Positions 28,313-38,583 are shown, counted from the stretch's first letter. The stretch: 64,000 nucleotides of DNA from Pseudoalteromonas rhizosphaerae (GCF_902498845.1 NZ_CABVLM010000009.1:1-64000); one strand, 5' to 3'. The notes: generated by a model from the letters alone, not told the origin. Program-made: numbers and translations.

Positions 28313-31006
28313 TTAATCACTACTCTTTTGTAGATAATGCCATATGGTTTTAAATAGCTTTTCGGCATCGATTGGTTTTGTTAAATAGCCATTCATACCA
28401 GCTGCGAGAGCTTTTTTAACATCATCATCATGAGCATTTGCTGACAGAGCAATAATAGGAAGCTGATGTATAAATAGCTCATCACGAATCACTTTAGTGG
28501 CTTGCAAACCATCCATATTAGGCATTTGAATATCCATAAGCACTAAATCATAACGGGTTTCAGAGACCTTCTCAATGGCTTCAAAACCGTCACTGGCAAC
28601 ATCAGCAATACACCCTTTGGTTTTTAATATAGCGGTAGCAACATGTTGGTTTAGCGGATTATCTTCCACCAATAGGATCTTAAATTCAGCAAGCGATAAA
28701 GTACTCGTGTCAATCTCAGCAAAGAGAGGCTCTAATTGCTCGGCTTTAGCGAGAGGCGAGATACGTGGTAAGGTAAAAGTGAAAGTTGAACCTTGTCCTT
28801 CCTCGCTTACTAAACTAATATTTCCTCCCATCAATTCAACCAATTTTTTGCAAATACTTAACCCCAAACCTGTACCGCCGAACTGTCGCGAGGTAGAGCT
28901 ATCGGCTTGTGCAAACGGTTGAAAAAGTTGCTGTTGAGCTACTTGGCTAATACCAATACCAGTATCACTGACACTAAAGTAAGTGACGTCTTGCTGCTGC
29001 CATACTTTGAGTGTGATTGTGCCTGTAGCGGTAAACTTAATCGCATTATTTAATAAATTTAGCAAGACCTGCTTTAAACGTATTGGGTCGCTATCTAGCT
29101 GAAGATCCGCGTTGTTATCGAGTTCTAATATTAATTTCAGCGACTTTATATCAACGTCAAATTTCACCAAATTAACTAATTCATCAATAAGCTGATTTAA
29201 CGCAATAGGCTCTTGTATTAAATCGAGTTTGCCAGCTTCCATTTTAGAGAAATCGAGTACATCATTTAATACTCGCAGCAACACACTCAGTGCACCATCA
29301 GCTTGTTCAATATAATGGCGGGCTTGTTGCCAATCTTGCTGTTGCAACGCTAAATAATGCAGACCTTTAATGCCATTGATCGGAGTACGTACTTCGTGAC
29401 TCATATTCGCTAAAAACTGGCTTTTGATTTGACTTGCTTCATCTGCTTTTTGTTTTTCTTGACGCAACACTCGTGTTTGTTGAGCAACTTGCTCGCGCAC
29501 CTGAATATTGGTGCCGGTCACTGAGATTAAAAAAGTGATCAGTAACCAAACAAATAACATCCCTAATATTTGTGCAAACCAATACATTATCCATGACGTT
29601 TGTGTTGTTGGTTCAAATAGCTGAACTTGCCAAATTCGCTGCCCGATAACTAACTGGTATTCACTCAGCAGTTCACTATCGGTGCGAGATGCGCGGTAGA
29701 TTAGTTGTCGCTGCTGCGCATCAGTCACATCGTAGAAGTGCATACTTATTTGACTACGATGATTAACCTGCAAAGTATCAGCCAAGCGCGCTAAGTTAAT
29801 AACGCCAACCACAAAGCCCCTAAAATCACCTTGCATATCTAAGTCACCAAAAACCGGAAAGAAAAACAACACCCCAGTATCATCATTGTTACTTTGTACA
29901 AGCTTCATCGGCTCGCTGATAATCAACTCATTTAATGCTTTTGACATCATCATCACATTACGGATTTGCGCATTTGAGGCTAAATCAAAACCTAATACCT
30001 CTTCATTACCCAGCATCGGATGTACATACTGTACAGGGTAATAACTGTCCCGTTTAGTCACACTCTGCCACTGTTGCTGGGGTGATTGCTCTTTTATATA
30101 AAACTCATTAAAGCCTTCTAGACGAATTTGTTGTTGGTATTGAGCAACCGTTGATAACGGTACATTTGGCACCCATTCTAGGGCAAGTACTTCATTGCTG
30201 TAATTAAGTTGAGTTGTAGTAAAACGCTTAAATTCAGCGTAACTAACTTCATCACTACTGGCAAAAAAAGTAGAAAGCAGAGCTAAATGCGCCGATACCT
30301 CATCTAATTTATGATTTATTTCCAACCGAACTTCAGCTACTTTTGCTTCTTGCTTTTGAATATCTTTGTCTTTTTTCACACTTGCTGCAGCATAAAAGCT
30401 AACACTTATAACAATATAAATTAGGGTTGCAGGTAAAATTACTTGTAAGCGATGACGCATCTGCTCGTAATTAAAAGCCGCCAATATTAACGGTGTAAAA
30501 ATTAACACCCCAATACTGTCGCCAATCCACCACGCCACAAAGTTATCAAAAGCGGTATGTACCGGTATTATATTATTGGACACCAATAAGCTAGTGCCTA
30601 TCGCTGCAGCAATCACACAGCAAGCAGGCCCTGCAATGATCAAGCTTTGTACACTGTGTTTTAAAGAGGATAAATCTAGCGGAGCTTTAATTATTTTAAC
30701 GATGCAATAGCAGCCTACCCAGGCCTGCAAAACGGCTGCAAAAGAGACAGCTAAAGCTTGTAAGAAAACCTGCCAATGCAGAATATCAGCAACACGATCG
30801 AGATGAATCATATTGGTGAGTAAAGCACCGAGCAAAACCCCAACTAAAGCGCGTCGCCCGCACAATAAAAACCCAGCAAGGGCAATGCCTGATGGTGGCC
30901 ACGAAGCCACTGCATAACCATCAATAGCGAGTAGCGAATTACTGAAAAACCCAGTAATAAAATAAGCAAAGGTTAAACCAAACGTCAGAGTAAATATATT
31001 TTGCAA
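28313..31006 (-). CDS. MASE1-CHASE hybrid histidine kinase
   Basis: An 897-residue sensor kinase. N-terminal MASE1-type integral membrane domain of about eight helices (1-210, with the conserved SWPPSG and ...WWIGDSIGVL...TPL patterns). Extracytoplasmic CHASE domain (about 225-465, with FFFPVFG). Final membrane helix (about 472-497). HisKA with His537 (SHEVRTPINGI). ATPase with NLLNNAIKF, DTGIG and GGTGLGLSI. C-terminal receiver with Asp825 (LMDIQMP). No Hpt domain, so it needs a separate phosphotransfer partner. The start is a TTG at 31006 with AGGAG 10 nt upstream. It follows hemY by 38 bp on the same strand, so read-through from the heme operon is possible. CHASE ligand unknown. Confidence 0.87.
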   Translation of the reverse strand: MQNIFTLTFGLTFAYFITGFFSNSLLAIDGYAVASWPPSGIALAGFLLCGRRALVGVLLGALLTNMIHLDRVADILHWQVFLQALAVSFAAVLQAWVGCYCIVKIIKAPLDLSSLKHSVQSLIIAGPACCVIAAAIGTSLLVSNNIIPVHTAFDNFVAWWIGDSIGVLIFTPLILAAFNYEQMRHRLQVILPATLIYIVISVSFYAAASVKKDKDIQKQEAKVAEVRLEINHKLDEVSAHLALLSTFFASSDEVSYAEFKRFTTTQLNYSNEVLALEWVPNVPLSTVAQYQQQIRLEGFNEFYIKEQSPQQQWQSVTKRDSYYPVQYVHPMLGNEEVLGFDLASNAQIRNVMMMSKALNELIISEPMKLVQSNNDDTGVLFFFPVFGDLDMQGDFRGFVVGVINLARLADTLQVNHRSQISMHFYDVTDAQQRQLIYRASRTDSELLSEYQLVIGQRIWQVQLFEPTTQTSWIMYWFAQILGMLFVWLLITFLISVTGTNIQVREQVAQQTRVLRQEKQKADEASQIKSQFLANMSHEVRTPINGIKGLHYLALQQQDWQQARHYIEQADGALSVLLRVLNDVLDFSKMEAGKLDLIQEPIALNQLIDELVNLVKFDVDIKSLKLILELDNNADLQLDSDPIRLKQVLLNLLNNAIKFTATGTITLKVWQQQDVTYFSVSDTGIGISQVAQQQLFQPFAQADSSTSRQFGGTGLGLSICKKLVELMGGNISLVSEEGQGSTFTFTLPRISPLAKAEQLEPLFAEIDTSTLSLAEFKILLVEDNPLNQHVATAILKTKGCIADVASDGFEAIEKVSETRYDLVLMDIQMPNMDGLQATKVIRDELFIHQLPIIALSANAHDDDVKKALAAGMNGYLTKPIDAEKLFKTIWHYLQKSSD

Positions 31007-31044
31007 TGCTCTGGCGCTCCTATTCAGGCCTCAACTAACTGTAA

Positions 31045-32163
31045 TTACAAATAAAGGTCGAGTGCTTTTTGTGGTTGTGCGCTTTTACTATAACTAAGCT
31101 TTGCTTGTACTAAATATTCTTTGCTGTTCTCTGTGTTTAACGCTTTATCGAACACCCGGGCAGCAAGCTCATACTCACCATGAGCATTAGCTAAGCATGC
31201 AAGTGCCAGTAACAATGCTTGATTATCCGGCTCTTTTTTTAAAGTATCTTGTAAACTCGCCTGTAACTTTAATGCGTCTCCAGGGGCGGACACTTTTAAT
31301 ATATGTGCAAGCTCAATATGCTGCTCTGGTTTTTTCAGCATTTTAAGTAAACTTAATTCAATCTCATTTAAACGCCCAGCTTTTGCCATCGCAGCTAAGT
31401 AACAGCTATGCGCTTTTACTTTTACATTTTTAGATAGTTGCTGATACTTATTGGTTAATTGCGATTCTGGCTGTGCCATAAAGTAAGTGGTCAATAATAT
31501 CGACCATTGGCTATCTGTTAACGCTTTTTTACTTAGTAAACGCGGCATAAACTGCTCAAGCGCAGTCCATTTTTGCTGTTGCACAAGTACTTCGGCATAC
31601 AATTTCAGCTCCAGCGCGGTGGCTTTTTTAGCTTCCGCTAACGCTTTTAATTCACCGGTCACAGTACTGCTATCACCACTGGCTAACCAGAGTTTAGCCG
31701 CTTTTAATTGGTTTTCTGGTGATATTTTCTCAAGTAATCCAATCGCTTTGCTTGTGTCATTATTTTGTAAAGCCGCTTTAGCTAGTAACGCATAGCGCAC
31801 ATCTTGCCAATTATCAGCCACGCTATTGTTTCCCAATGCCAGTTCTAGCTGCTCGCTATCACCATTAATTAAGCTCCATACACCTTGCTCAATCGCTGCT
31901 TGTTTACGCTCTTCACTGCGGGCAAAAAAACGATGGCGAGTATTGCTGTATAAAGACAAAATATAACGAATAAGCTTATAAGTTAAATACAAACCCAGCG
32001 CGATAACCAAAATGGTCGCGCAAAAAGCAACGATAGACCCTTCAATAGTAGTTTGATTAAACGAAATTAATACATAACCCACTTCACCTATTAACATAGG
32101 CGATAAAGCAAGTAATACAGCAACTGCTAAAATAACCAATATTAAGCGGATCATTTTGCCCAC
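31045..32163 (-). CDS. hemY: HemY, heme-biosynthesis-associated TPR membrane protein
   Basis: A 372-residue inner-membrane protein of the HemY family, found at the end of hem operons in gammaproteobacteria; its exact function is unresolved. Two N-terminal transmembrane helices (about 3-22 and 42-65) are followed by a periplasm- or cytoplasm-exposed tetratricopeptide region (about 90-365, e.g. LACLANAHGEYELAARVFDKA). The start overlaps the end of hemDX by 13 bp, which implies translational coupling. This is not the protoporphyrinogen oxidase of Gram-positives that bears the same symbol. Confidence 0.92.
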   Translation of the reverse strand: MGKMIRLILVILAVAVLLALSPMLIGEVGYVLISFNQTTIEGSIVAFCATILVIALGLYLTYKLIRYILSLYSNTRHRFFARSEERKQAAIEQGVWSLINGDSEQLELALGNNSVADNWQDVRYALLAKAALQNNDTSKAIGLLEKISPENQLKAAKLWLASGDSSTVTGELKALAEAKKATALELKLYAEVLVQQQKWTALEQFMPRLLSKKALTDSQWSILLTTYFMAQPESQLTNKYQQLSKNVKVKAHSCYLAAMAKAGRLNEIELSLLKMLKKPEQHIELAHILKVSAPGDALKLQASLQDTLKKEPDNQALLLALACLANAHGEYELAARVFDKALNTENSKEYLVQAKLSYSKSAQPQKALDLYL

Positions 32164-34016
32164 TCCTTGATCTGCTCAGTACTTTGCAAAGTGATAGCTG
32201 GACTAAAGTTTAACTGCTCTTTGCTCAACTCCTGCAGCGCTTTAAGCGTACTTTTAGTTAGTGCTTCATCATGTTGGAAATAATCTTTTACTAATACTTC
32301 GGCTTGACTCAGAGCAGTAAAATAAATACTGGCTTGTTTAGTCAAAAGCGCATCTTGAGCTTGCGATAAATATAAACTTAATCGCTGTTGGATCAAATTA
32401 CGCTCGTACTCTGTCAATAAAGGTTCAATAGCGATATCTTCACGTTGGCGAATTTTAATAAAGTTATCTTTAAATTGCTGCCACGAATTAGCTAAATTTT
32501 GCTGCCAATCACTAACGTTTTCGCTCAATACATGTTGCTCTTTTTGATCTACTTCTTGTGGTAATGCCACAGCATTAAAAACGAGCTTATCTACTTGCCC
32601 GAGTACACCGTGCAGCTTTAAATAAATTGCTTCTATTGCAACCGGCTCAACAGTGCTAAGCGCTTGCAAATCTTGATATATTGCTTGGCGAATAGCGCCA
32701 GTTCCTGGATGCTCTGCTAATAACGTATCTAATCGAGTTAATACTGCCGCCGCTCCATTATAATCATGCTCAGCCCACAGTTTAAACTCAGCCATACGCT
32801 GCAAACTAGTCACCTCTTGTGGATTAAGACTATATGTTTGTTGCTCTGCACGCTGCAAGGCGGCTGCTAATTGTTTTGCCGTGTTATCTGCATTTTCAGC
32901 TAAGCTAGCAGCAACTTTTTGCTCACTATTAAACAGCGCTTGTTGCAAGGTTTGCTGCGCAACTTTCACTGCTTGCAGCTCTTTACCGAGTAATTGGTTG
33001 TCAGCTGATAACTGATTAACTAACAGATTTGCTTGCTGTTGTGTATGAAGTTTTTGGTAAAACTGAAAACCAACACCAGAGGCCACAATCAACGAGATAA
33101 GTAATGCTAAGCTGCCAGTTTTACTTATTTTTTGTTTGTTGTTTTGGTTCGTTTCTTGTTTCATAGCAAAGTCTTTTTTTGTTGCCGAAGCAGAGTCTGC
33201 AACCTTAGCATTCGCCTTGGTTGAACTGCTTGGCGTTGCTTTAGGGTCAGCAAGCTGTGATGTTGGCTTTGTATCTTCACTCATAATGTTACCTTCGCTA
33301 ATACAAGTAAACATAGCGCTATCGCTTGCACCTGCAGCAATGTGTATATTTGCCGAGTCAATCTGTTGCGCCGCAAGGTATTCACTAATGCGAGCACTGG
33401 CAACATAAAACTGGCACTGTCTGATCCACTCTAATTGTTTTGCGCCCAGTTCACGAAAAATCGTATCAACTGCCGCATTACTTGTTATGACTATACCTTT
33501 AACATCAAGGCTTTGCCAGTGGTCTAGCCAGTCAGTTGCATTACCTTCTACAGGGCCTCGTTGATAAACCACTAAATTATTTAAAAATGCCCCACGTTGC
33601 TTTAAGTTTTTTGCAATCGTTGCTCGGCCATCCTTACCTTTGACCAACACTATATTTAGACCATCAACTTGCTGTAATGATTTTAAAGCCAATAGTCCTT
33701 CAGAATCATGCAGTTTAGGCACGGCTGCTCGTACGCCAAATGCCTGCCAAATGGCTTCTGCCGTTTGTTCACCTACGGCATAAAATTGCGCTTTAGTATT
33801 GATATCGGGTTTAAGTGCCAACAATGCTTTGACAGCATCTTGGGAGATAAAAATAATTTTATCTGCATTCAGTAAAGGGGTCAGTTGAGTATTATCTGGG
33901 GTTAAGTAATCAATTTTCAAAACCGGAAATAAAGTCGCCTGATAACCCCCTTGCGACAGTTGCTCAGCAAGGTCGGCGCCTTTTCCATGTGGGCGAGTTA
34001 TCAGGATCTGTGACAT
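32151..34016 (-). CDS. hemD: Fused uroporphyrinogen-III synthase HemD / membrane protein HemX
   Basis: One uninterrupted 621-codon frame joins two proteins that are separate in E. coli. Residues 1-243 are HemD (starting MSQILITRPHGKGADLA, two Rossmann-like lobes, VITSNAAVDT), which cyclises hydroxymethylbilane with ring-D inversion. Residues 245-621 are HemX. They comprise a low-complexity Lys/Ser/Ala stretch, one membrane helix (about 300-320), a coiled coil (about 320-400) and a helical periplasmic domain. The gene starts immediately after the hemC stop (TAAATG). At the joint there is a complete ribosome-binding site and ATG, so HemX may also be made alone. HemX is proposed as a uroporphyrin-III methylase-like or scaffold protein but has no methylase motifs here. 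Confidence 0.9.
   Translation of the reverse strand: MSQILITRPHGKGADLAEQLSQGGYQATLFPVLKIDYLTPDNTQLTPLLNADKIIFISQDAVKALLALKPDINTKAQFYAVGEQTAEAIWQAFGVRAAVPKLHDSEGLLALKSLQQVDGLNIVLVKGKDGRATIAKNLKQRGAFLNNLVVYQRGPVEGNATDWLDHWQSLDVKGIVITSNAAVDTIFRELGAKQLEWIRQCQFYVASARISEYLAAQQIDSANIHIAAGASDSAMFTCISEGNIMSEDTKPTSQLADPKATPSSSTKANAKVADSASATKKDFAMKQETNQNNKQKISKTGSLALLISLIVASGVGFQFYQKLHTQQQANLLVNQLSADNQLLGKELQAVKVAQQTLQQALFNSEQKVAASLAENADNTAKQLAAALQRAEQQTYSLNPQEVTSLQRMAEFKLWAEHDYNGAAAVLTRLDTLLAEHPGTGAIRQAIYQDLQALSTVEPVAIEAIYLKLHGVLGQVDKLVFNAVALPQEVDQKEQHVLSENVSDWQQNLANSWQQFKDNFIKIRQREDIAIEPLLTEYERNLIQQRLSLYLSQAQDALLTKQASIYFTALSQAEVLVKDYFQHDEALTKSTLKALQELSKEQLNFSPAITLQSTEQIKEWAK
33284..33296 (-). promoter_or_regulatory. 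hemX: Internal Shine-Dalgarno and ATG for HemX inside the hemDX fusion
   Basis: On the minus strand GAAGG (33292-33296) is followed, 7 nt later, by an in-frame ATG (33282-33284, codon 245). This is where a free-standing HemX would begin (MSEDTKP). Spacing and sequence are as good as at other starts in the operon. Either the HemD stop codon was lost recently or the site still gives a second product. Confidence 0.6.
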
Positions 34017-34967
34017 TTATGCGTCTCTATATACTTCAGCTAAAATTTTATCTGCGCCTAAAGCAAGTAACTGTTCAGCCAGTTGCACACCAAGCTGTTC
34101 AGCATCAATTGCTTTACCACTGATCTCAGCGCGTAAAATTTCGCTGCCATCAATTGCGCCCACTAAACCACGTAAATGTACTTGCTCGCCATCAACTAAA
34201 GCATAAGCGCCAATTGGCACTTGGCAACCACCTTCTAAACGGCGATTCATTGCACGTTCGGCATTAACACGAATACGTGTCTCGTTATGCTCAAGTGGTG
34301 CGAGTAACGCTTGGGTAACCTCGTCATCAATACGACATTCAATACCTACAGCGCCCTGACCATTCGCTGGTAACGATTCTTCTGGTTCAATAAATGCTTT
34401 AATACGGTCATGCATCTGTAAACGAATTAAGCCAGCAGCAGCTAAAATAATCGCATCATATTGGCCATCATCAAGCTTAGCTAGGCGAGTATTGACGTTA
34501 CCGCGTAAATCACGAATTTCTAAATCAGGACGCAGTTCACGAATTTGACACTGACGACGCAAACTTGATGTACCAACAATAGCACCTTGTGGTAGCTGTG
34601 CAATGTTAGCAAAGGTATTTGACACAAATGCATCGCGTGGATCTTCACGTTCACAAATTGTATGCAGTGCTAACCCTTCAGGAAAATCAACAGGTACATC
34701 TTTCATTGAATGCACAGCGATATCTGCACGGCCATCTAACATGGCCTGCTCAAGCTCTTTAACAAATAGTCCTTTGCCACCGATTTTTGCAAGTGGTGTA
34801 TCAAGAATAATATCTCCTTGCGTCGACATTGGTACTAGCTCAACAGTAATGCCGGCATGGAAATGCTCTAGCTGTGCCTTTACAAATTCAGCCTGCCACA
34901 GTGCTAATGCACTTTTACGCGTAGCGATACGAATAAGTTGAGGTTTTTTTGTCACGTTTTCAGTCAT
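34017..34967 (-). CDS. hemC: Porphobilinogen deaminase (hydroxymethylbilane synthase)
   Basis: Polymerises four porphobilinogen units into hydroxymethylbilane in the cytoplasm. The 316-residue protein has the dipyrromethane-cofactor cysteine (Cys248 in EGGCQVP) and the catalytic aspartate (Asp90 in HSMKDVP). Basic clusters that hold the chain are present ([16 protein letters not shown]). It is the first recognisable heme gene of a left-reading set hemC-hemDX-hemY; the stop abuts the hemDX start without spacing. AAAGGAG lies 5-6 nt before the ATG. No cyaA is divergent from it, unlike E. coli. Confidence 0.97.
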   Translation of the reverse strand: MTENVTKKPQLIRIATRKSALALWQAEFVKAQLEHFHAGITVELVPMSTQGDIILDTPLAKIGGKGLFVKELEQAMLDGRADIAVHSMKDVPVDFPEGLALHTICEREDPRDAFVSNTFANIAQLPQGAIVGTSSLRRQCQIRELRPDLEIRDLRGNVNTRLAKLDDGQYDAIILAAAGLIRLQMHDRIKAFIEPEESLPANGQGAVGIECRIDDEVTQALLAPLEHNETRIRVNAERAMNRRLEGGCQVPIGAYALVDGEQVHLRGLVGAIDGSEILRAEISGKAIDAEQLGVQLAEQLLALGADKILAEVYRDA

Positions 34968-35017
34968 AAAAGGAGTCCAATTAATTTTCTTTGCTGAGCC
35001 TAAAGGTGAATAAACAC

Positions 35018-35923
35018 TTACTCAGCTAAAATGCGAAATTCTTTTTGTGCCAATAAATGGCCCTGTTCGTCAACAACATCAACACGCCAGTTGCCAACTT
35101 GTTCAGGTAAAATAGTTTTATTAGAGTAAGTGCGATACCGAGGAGACGTTACACCAAGCTCAATACTATCTAGCACTTCATTTTCATAGCGCCAAACATG
35201 CTTGACCGTCTGCCCTTGCATATTTTTAAGCTCACTAAAAAATGCCATTGTTTCAGTAAATTCATTTAAACGCACATCCGCTTTAAAAACATTAACGGGT
35301 TCACGATCAACCACTTCACGGGTCAATACTGCGCGGCTTACTTTGTCGGTATCAATTTTTGCACCAAGAGCAACGCTGGCAATATGTGCGGATGTAGCAA
35401 AACTATCTGGTTGCTCCGCACTAACGTCACTCTCTACTGGCTCATTATTGGTATTTGTAGCAACAATAGTATTAGCTGCAAGTGCTTGGCTTTGTTCGGG
35501 CTGATTACTATCAACAATTTGCAGCTCTGGGCTATCAGTTATCATCGCCATTTCTAGCGATTCACTTTTATCATCCACCACACTAGCATCATTACCATCA
35601 TCAGCATTAATATCAGTGAGCGTCGACGCTTCGCTGACTACCTCAAACTCTGTATTGTCTGCTACCGTTGTTGAAGATGTTAAAGGCGCGTCTTCTTCGC
35701 TTGTCTGTGCAACAGACTCGGCGGGGCTATCAAGGGGTTGTTGTTGATCATTTTGCTCAGCATTAACGGAGCTCAACAGGCTATAAGTAAAAATAACTAA
35801 CGCAAATATCATCAGTAGCGTAACGGTAACAATGCGCTGCCAATGCCATTGATAGGTTACCTCAGGCGCGATAGGTGCAGCCTCTCGACTCATACTTGCA
35901 GTGATCACTATTTTTTGTTTCAT
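35018..35923 (-). CDS. DUF2914 domain membrane protein
   Basis: A 301-residue protein: short basic cytoplasmic N-terminus, one membrane helix (about 30-50), a long acidic Ser/Asp/Glu-rich linker of low complexity (about 55-180), and a C-terminal DUF2914 beta-sandwich-like domain (about 195-300). That domain carries the family pattern of conserved Trp and Arg ([27 protein letters not shown]). The C-terminal domain would lie in the periplasm. Function unknown. It sits 50 bp upstream of hemC and 25 bp downstream of the esterase gene on the same strand, so it probably belongs to the same transcript. Confidence 0.8.
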   Translation of the reverse strand: MKQKIVITASMSREAAPIAPEVTYQWHWQRIVTVTLLMIFALVIFTYSLLSSVNAEQNDQQQPLDSPAESVAQTSEEDAPLTSSTTVADNTEFEVVSEASTLTDINADDGNDASVVDDKSESLEMAMITDSPELQIVDSNQPEQSQALAANTIVATNTNNEPVESDVSAEQPDSFATSAHIASVALGAKIDTDKVSRAVLTREVVDREPVNVFKADVRLNEFTETMAFFSELKNMQGQTVKHVWRYENEVLDSIELGVTSPRYRTYSNKTILPEQVGNWRVDVVDEQGHLLAQKEFRILAE

Positions 35924-35948
35924 TTTAGCCTCGGCTACTCAACACTAT

Positions 35949-36605
35949 TTAACTTAAGCGCGCGATCAACCAGTGGCGAATAGCCATTAGTTCTTCCCCG
36001 CAGAGCTGATGGCCCATTGGGTAATCTTGCCAACTTACATCCATGTTATGCGTTGTAAGTATGTCAAACGCATGACGACCTGCATCATAAGGTACTACTT
36101 GATCTTGGCTACCATGAGCCATAAATACCGACAAATCTGTATGTTTAGCTTCAGCCGTTAACTTATCTGGCACGCACATATAAGTCGAAAGCGCCATTAC
36201 ACCTGCCAGTTTCTGAGTTAAACGCGGTGCTAAATGTAGCGCAATAACGCCACCTTGAGAAAAACCAGCCAATATTATTTTATCTGCAGGAATACCTTTA
36301 CCAAGCTCTTGCTCAATCAACTGCTCAACCTTCGCCGCTGATTCGCGTACCCCAGTTTCATCAGCGCGCTTGTCTAGATCCATAGATTTAATATCATACC
36401 AAGAACGCATTGCCATACCACCATTTATGGTGACCGGTTGTACCGGAGCATGTGGGAACACAAACCGCACACCTAATTCATCAGGCAATGCAAGTTGCGA
36501 TGCGACAGGTAAAAATCCATCGCCTGAATCGCCTAAACCATGTAACCAAATAATCGTTGCTTGATGCTGGCCTTTTGCCGCGTATTCTACAAACTCTAAA
36601 CTCAT
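35949..36605 (-). CDS. Phospholipase/carboxylesterase family alpha/beta hydrolase
   Basis: A 218-residue cytoplasmic serine hydrolase of the carboxylesterase type that acts on short-chain esters or thioesters. The triad is visible: Ser in GFSQGG (near 113), Asp in HGSQDQVVP (near 166) and His in PMGHQLC (near 198). The oxyanion motif [11 protein letters not shown] is near residue 20. I prefer the ATG at 36605 because it overlaps the cyaY stop as ATGA, a typical coupled junction; the in-frame ATG at 36620 lies inside cyaY. Co-transcription with cyaY is very likely. The physiological substrate is unknown. Confidence 0.88.
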   Translation of the reverse strand: MSLEFVEYAAKGQHQATIIWLHGLGDSGDGFLPVASQLALPDELGVRFVFPHAPVQPVTINGGMAMRSWYDIKSMDLDKRADETGVRESAAKVEQLIEQELGKGIPADKIILAGFSQGGVIALHLAPRLTQKLAGVMALSTYMCVPDKLTAEAKHTDLSVFMAHGSQDQVVPYDAGRHAFDILTTHNMDVSWQDYPMGHQLCGEELMAIRHWLIARLS

Positions 36606-36925
36606 AGTGCTGATTGCCATTCTACCGTTTGGCCAGCTTGACGCGTTGTTGCTTCATTCATAAACTGCCAAAATTCTGCGCCCGAGCGATTATCAATCCA
36701 CTTATCGCCACGCAATTCAAAATGGTGACCATTAAACTTAGTCGCAACCCATACTTGATGCAAAGGAGCTTGCTTATTAATCACAATTTTACTGCGATCA
36801 GCAAAAATAATCTCCAAAATACCTTGTGCAGATTCATAGTCTAAGTCAGCTTCACAGTCATCCACTTGTTCTTCAATGGTAAACATAAGAGCTTCGGCTA
36901 ATTGGTGGTATTCATGATCAGTCAT
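36602..36925 (-). CDS. cyaY: Bacterial frataxin CyaY
   Basis: Small acidic iron-binding protein that regulates iron-sulfur cluster assembly by binding IscS. The 107-residue length is standard. The first helix is rich in Glu and Asp ([20 protein letters not shown]), followed by strands including [14 protein letters not shown] and the conserved [13 protein letters not shown]. It diverges from lptM-lysA, the same position relative to lptM/dapF as in E. coli, and overlaps the downstream esterase gene by 4 bp. Confidence 0.95.
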   Translation of the reverse strand: MTDHEYHQLAEALMFTIEEQVDDCEADLDYESAQGILEIIFADRSKIVINKQAPLHQVWVATKFNGHHFELRGDKWIDNRSGAEFWQFMNEATTRQAGQTVEWQSAL

Positions 36926-37073
36926 TATTGTTTCCTTTTACGGGCATTTAGCCAGATATTCGGTACGAATTGCATGCAGCTAGTGTAACAGGAATAAATT
37001 CATCCGCGAATAGCTGCATTTTTTAGATATTCTGTTAATCTGCGATTATAAAGCCAGCAACACGATTAATCTA

Positions 37074-37268
37074 ATGAAAGAGATGCATCTTAAACAATTA
37101 AAACGACTTTCCCCACTTGGTGTACTACTCATCACTTTAGCTGGCTGCGGACAAAGCGGGCCACTGTATTTGCCAGAAGATAAAGCCGAGCCAAATAAAC
37201 CACAACAAGTAACAACTCCAGTTACGCAAACACAGTCATCAACAACTGAATCGAAACAGGACCAATAA
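37074..37268 (+). CDS. lptM: LptM (YifL)-type LPS-assembly lipoprotein
   Basis: A 64-residue lipoprotein with lipobox LAGC (Cys25). It is followed by the family hallmark GQSGPLYLPED and a Pro/Gln/Thr-rich tail. LptM helps the LptDE translocon mature by favouring correct LptD disulfides. An in-frame ATG at 37083 would give a shorter leader and is equally possible. The stop overlaps the lysA start (TAATG), and the gene leads the lysA-dapF-xerC string, as yifL does in E. coli. Confidence 0.88.
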   Translation: MKEMHLKQLKRLSPLGVLLITLAGCGQSGPLYLPEDKAEPNKPQQVTTPVTQTQSSTTESKQDQ

Positions 37269-38521
37269 TGGACTTTTTTGACTATAAAAATAATCAGCTG
37301 CATGCTGAAGACATCGCTGTCAAGGAGCTCGCCGCACAATACGGTACGCCTTGTTATATATATTCTCGCAAAACCTTTGAGCGTCATTATCTTGCCTTTG
37401 CACAGGCCGCGACCAATCATAAAAACTTAGTTTGCTATGCTGTAAAAGCCAATTCAAACATTGCTGTTTTAAATGTGCTGGCACGTTTAGGCTCAGGTTT
37501 TGATATTGTTTCTAAAGGTGAGCTTGCCCGCGTCATTGCGGCCGGAGGCGACGCTAGTAAAGTGGTTTTTTCAGGGGTTGCCAAAACAGCTGACGAAATT
37601 GCCTACGCACTCAAGCTCGGGATTAAATGTTTTAATGTTGAGTCCGTCTCAGAGCTAGATCGTATTTCACACGTTGCCAGCGAACTTAATTTAGTCGCGC
37701 CAATTTCAATTCGTGTAAACCCTGATATCGATGCGAAAACCCATCCGTATATTTCAACGGGTTTAAAAGAAAATAAATTCGGTATAGATATTCTTACTGC
37801 AACAAGTGTTTATCAGTATGCTGCGTCATTGCCTGGCCTAAAAATCACCGGGGTTGATTGTCACATTGGCTCACAGCTGACTGAAATCAAACCATTTCTC
37901 GAAGCACTAGACAAAGTACTGGCTCTAATTGACGATTTAAAAGCCAACGGTATTGAACTCAGCCATTTAGATATTGGCGGCGGTTTAGGCGTACCATACA
38001 ATGGCGAAGCGCCACCGCATCCAAGTGAATATGTGGCACATATCACCGATCGTTTAACTGATTATCAACACTTAGAGCTTATTTTTGAACCGGGCCGTGC
38101 GATTGCTGCCAATGCGGGTATTTTGGTTACAAAAGTTGAGTTTATAAAACAAAACCAAGATAAGTTTTTTGCAATCGTTGATGCCGGTATGAACGATATG
38201 TTGCGCCCTGCTTTATATCAAGCATGGCAAAAAATTGTGCCGGTAACGCCTCGTAATGACGACACACCCACATACAACTTTGATATTGTCGGTCCGGTGT
38301 GTGAAACCGGTGACTTTTTAGGTAAAGATCGCCTGTTAGCCTTACAACAAGGTGATTTACTTGCCCAGCGCAGCGCTGGTGCCTACGGCTTTACCATGAG
38401 CTCAAATTATAACTCACGGCCACGTGTGGCAGAGATCATGGTCGATGGCGAGCAGAGTCATTTGATCCGCGCGCGTGAAACTCTGGAAAGTCTATGGCAA
38501 GGCGAGAAAATTTTACCATAA
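37268..38521 (+). CDS. lysA: Diaminopimelate decarboxylase
   Basis: PLP enzyme that converts meso-diaminopimelate to lysine, the last step of the pathway. The 417-residue protein has the fold-III PLP lysine Lys60 (YAVKAN), the phosphate-binding HIGSQ and GGGLGVPY segments, EPGRA, and the dimer-interface CETGDFL. It is translationally coupled to lptM and sits 62 bp before dapF, whose product is its substrate, so the two consecutive lysine steps are co-expressed. Confidence 0.97.
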   Translation: MDFFDYKNNQLHAEDIAVKELAAQYGTPCYIYSRKTFERHYLAFAQAATNHKNLVCYAVKANSNIAVLNVLARLGSGFDIVSKGELARVIAAGGDASKVVFSGVAKTADEIAYALKLGIKCFNVESVSELDRISHVASELNLVAPISIRVNPDIDAKTHPYISTGLKENKFGIDILTATSVYQYAASLPGLKITGVDCHIGSQLTEIKPFLEALDKVLALIDDLKANGIELSHLDIGGGLGVPYNGEAPPHPSEYVAHITDRLTDYQHLELIFEPGRAIAANAGILVTKVEFIKQNQDKFFAIVDAGMNDMLRPALYQAWQKIVPVTPRNDDTPTYNFDIVGPVCETGDFLGKDRLLALQQGDLLAQRSAGAYGFTMSSNYNSRPRVAEIMVDGEQSHLIRARETLESLWQGEKILP

Positions 38522-38583
38522 ACTTTTTGTAACGAGGCTGCTCTGTGGCATGATTAGCGCAGAGCAACCCGAATTAGAGCGCT

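Noticed and set aside
37046..37420. 124-codon open frame on the minus strand over lptM and lysA
   Set aside because: Antisense to two conserved genes and spans their coupled junction; product is Cys-rich with no domain pattern.
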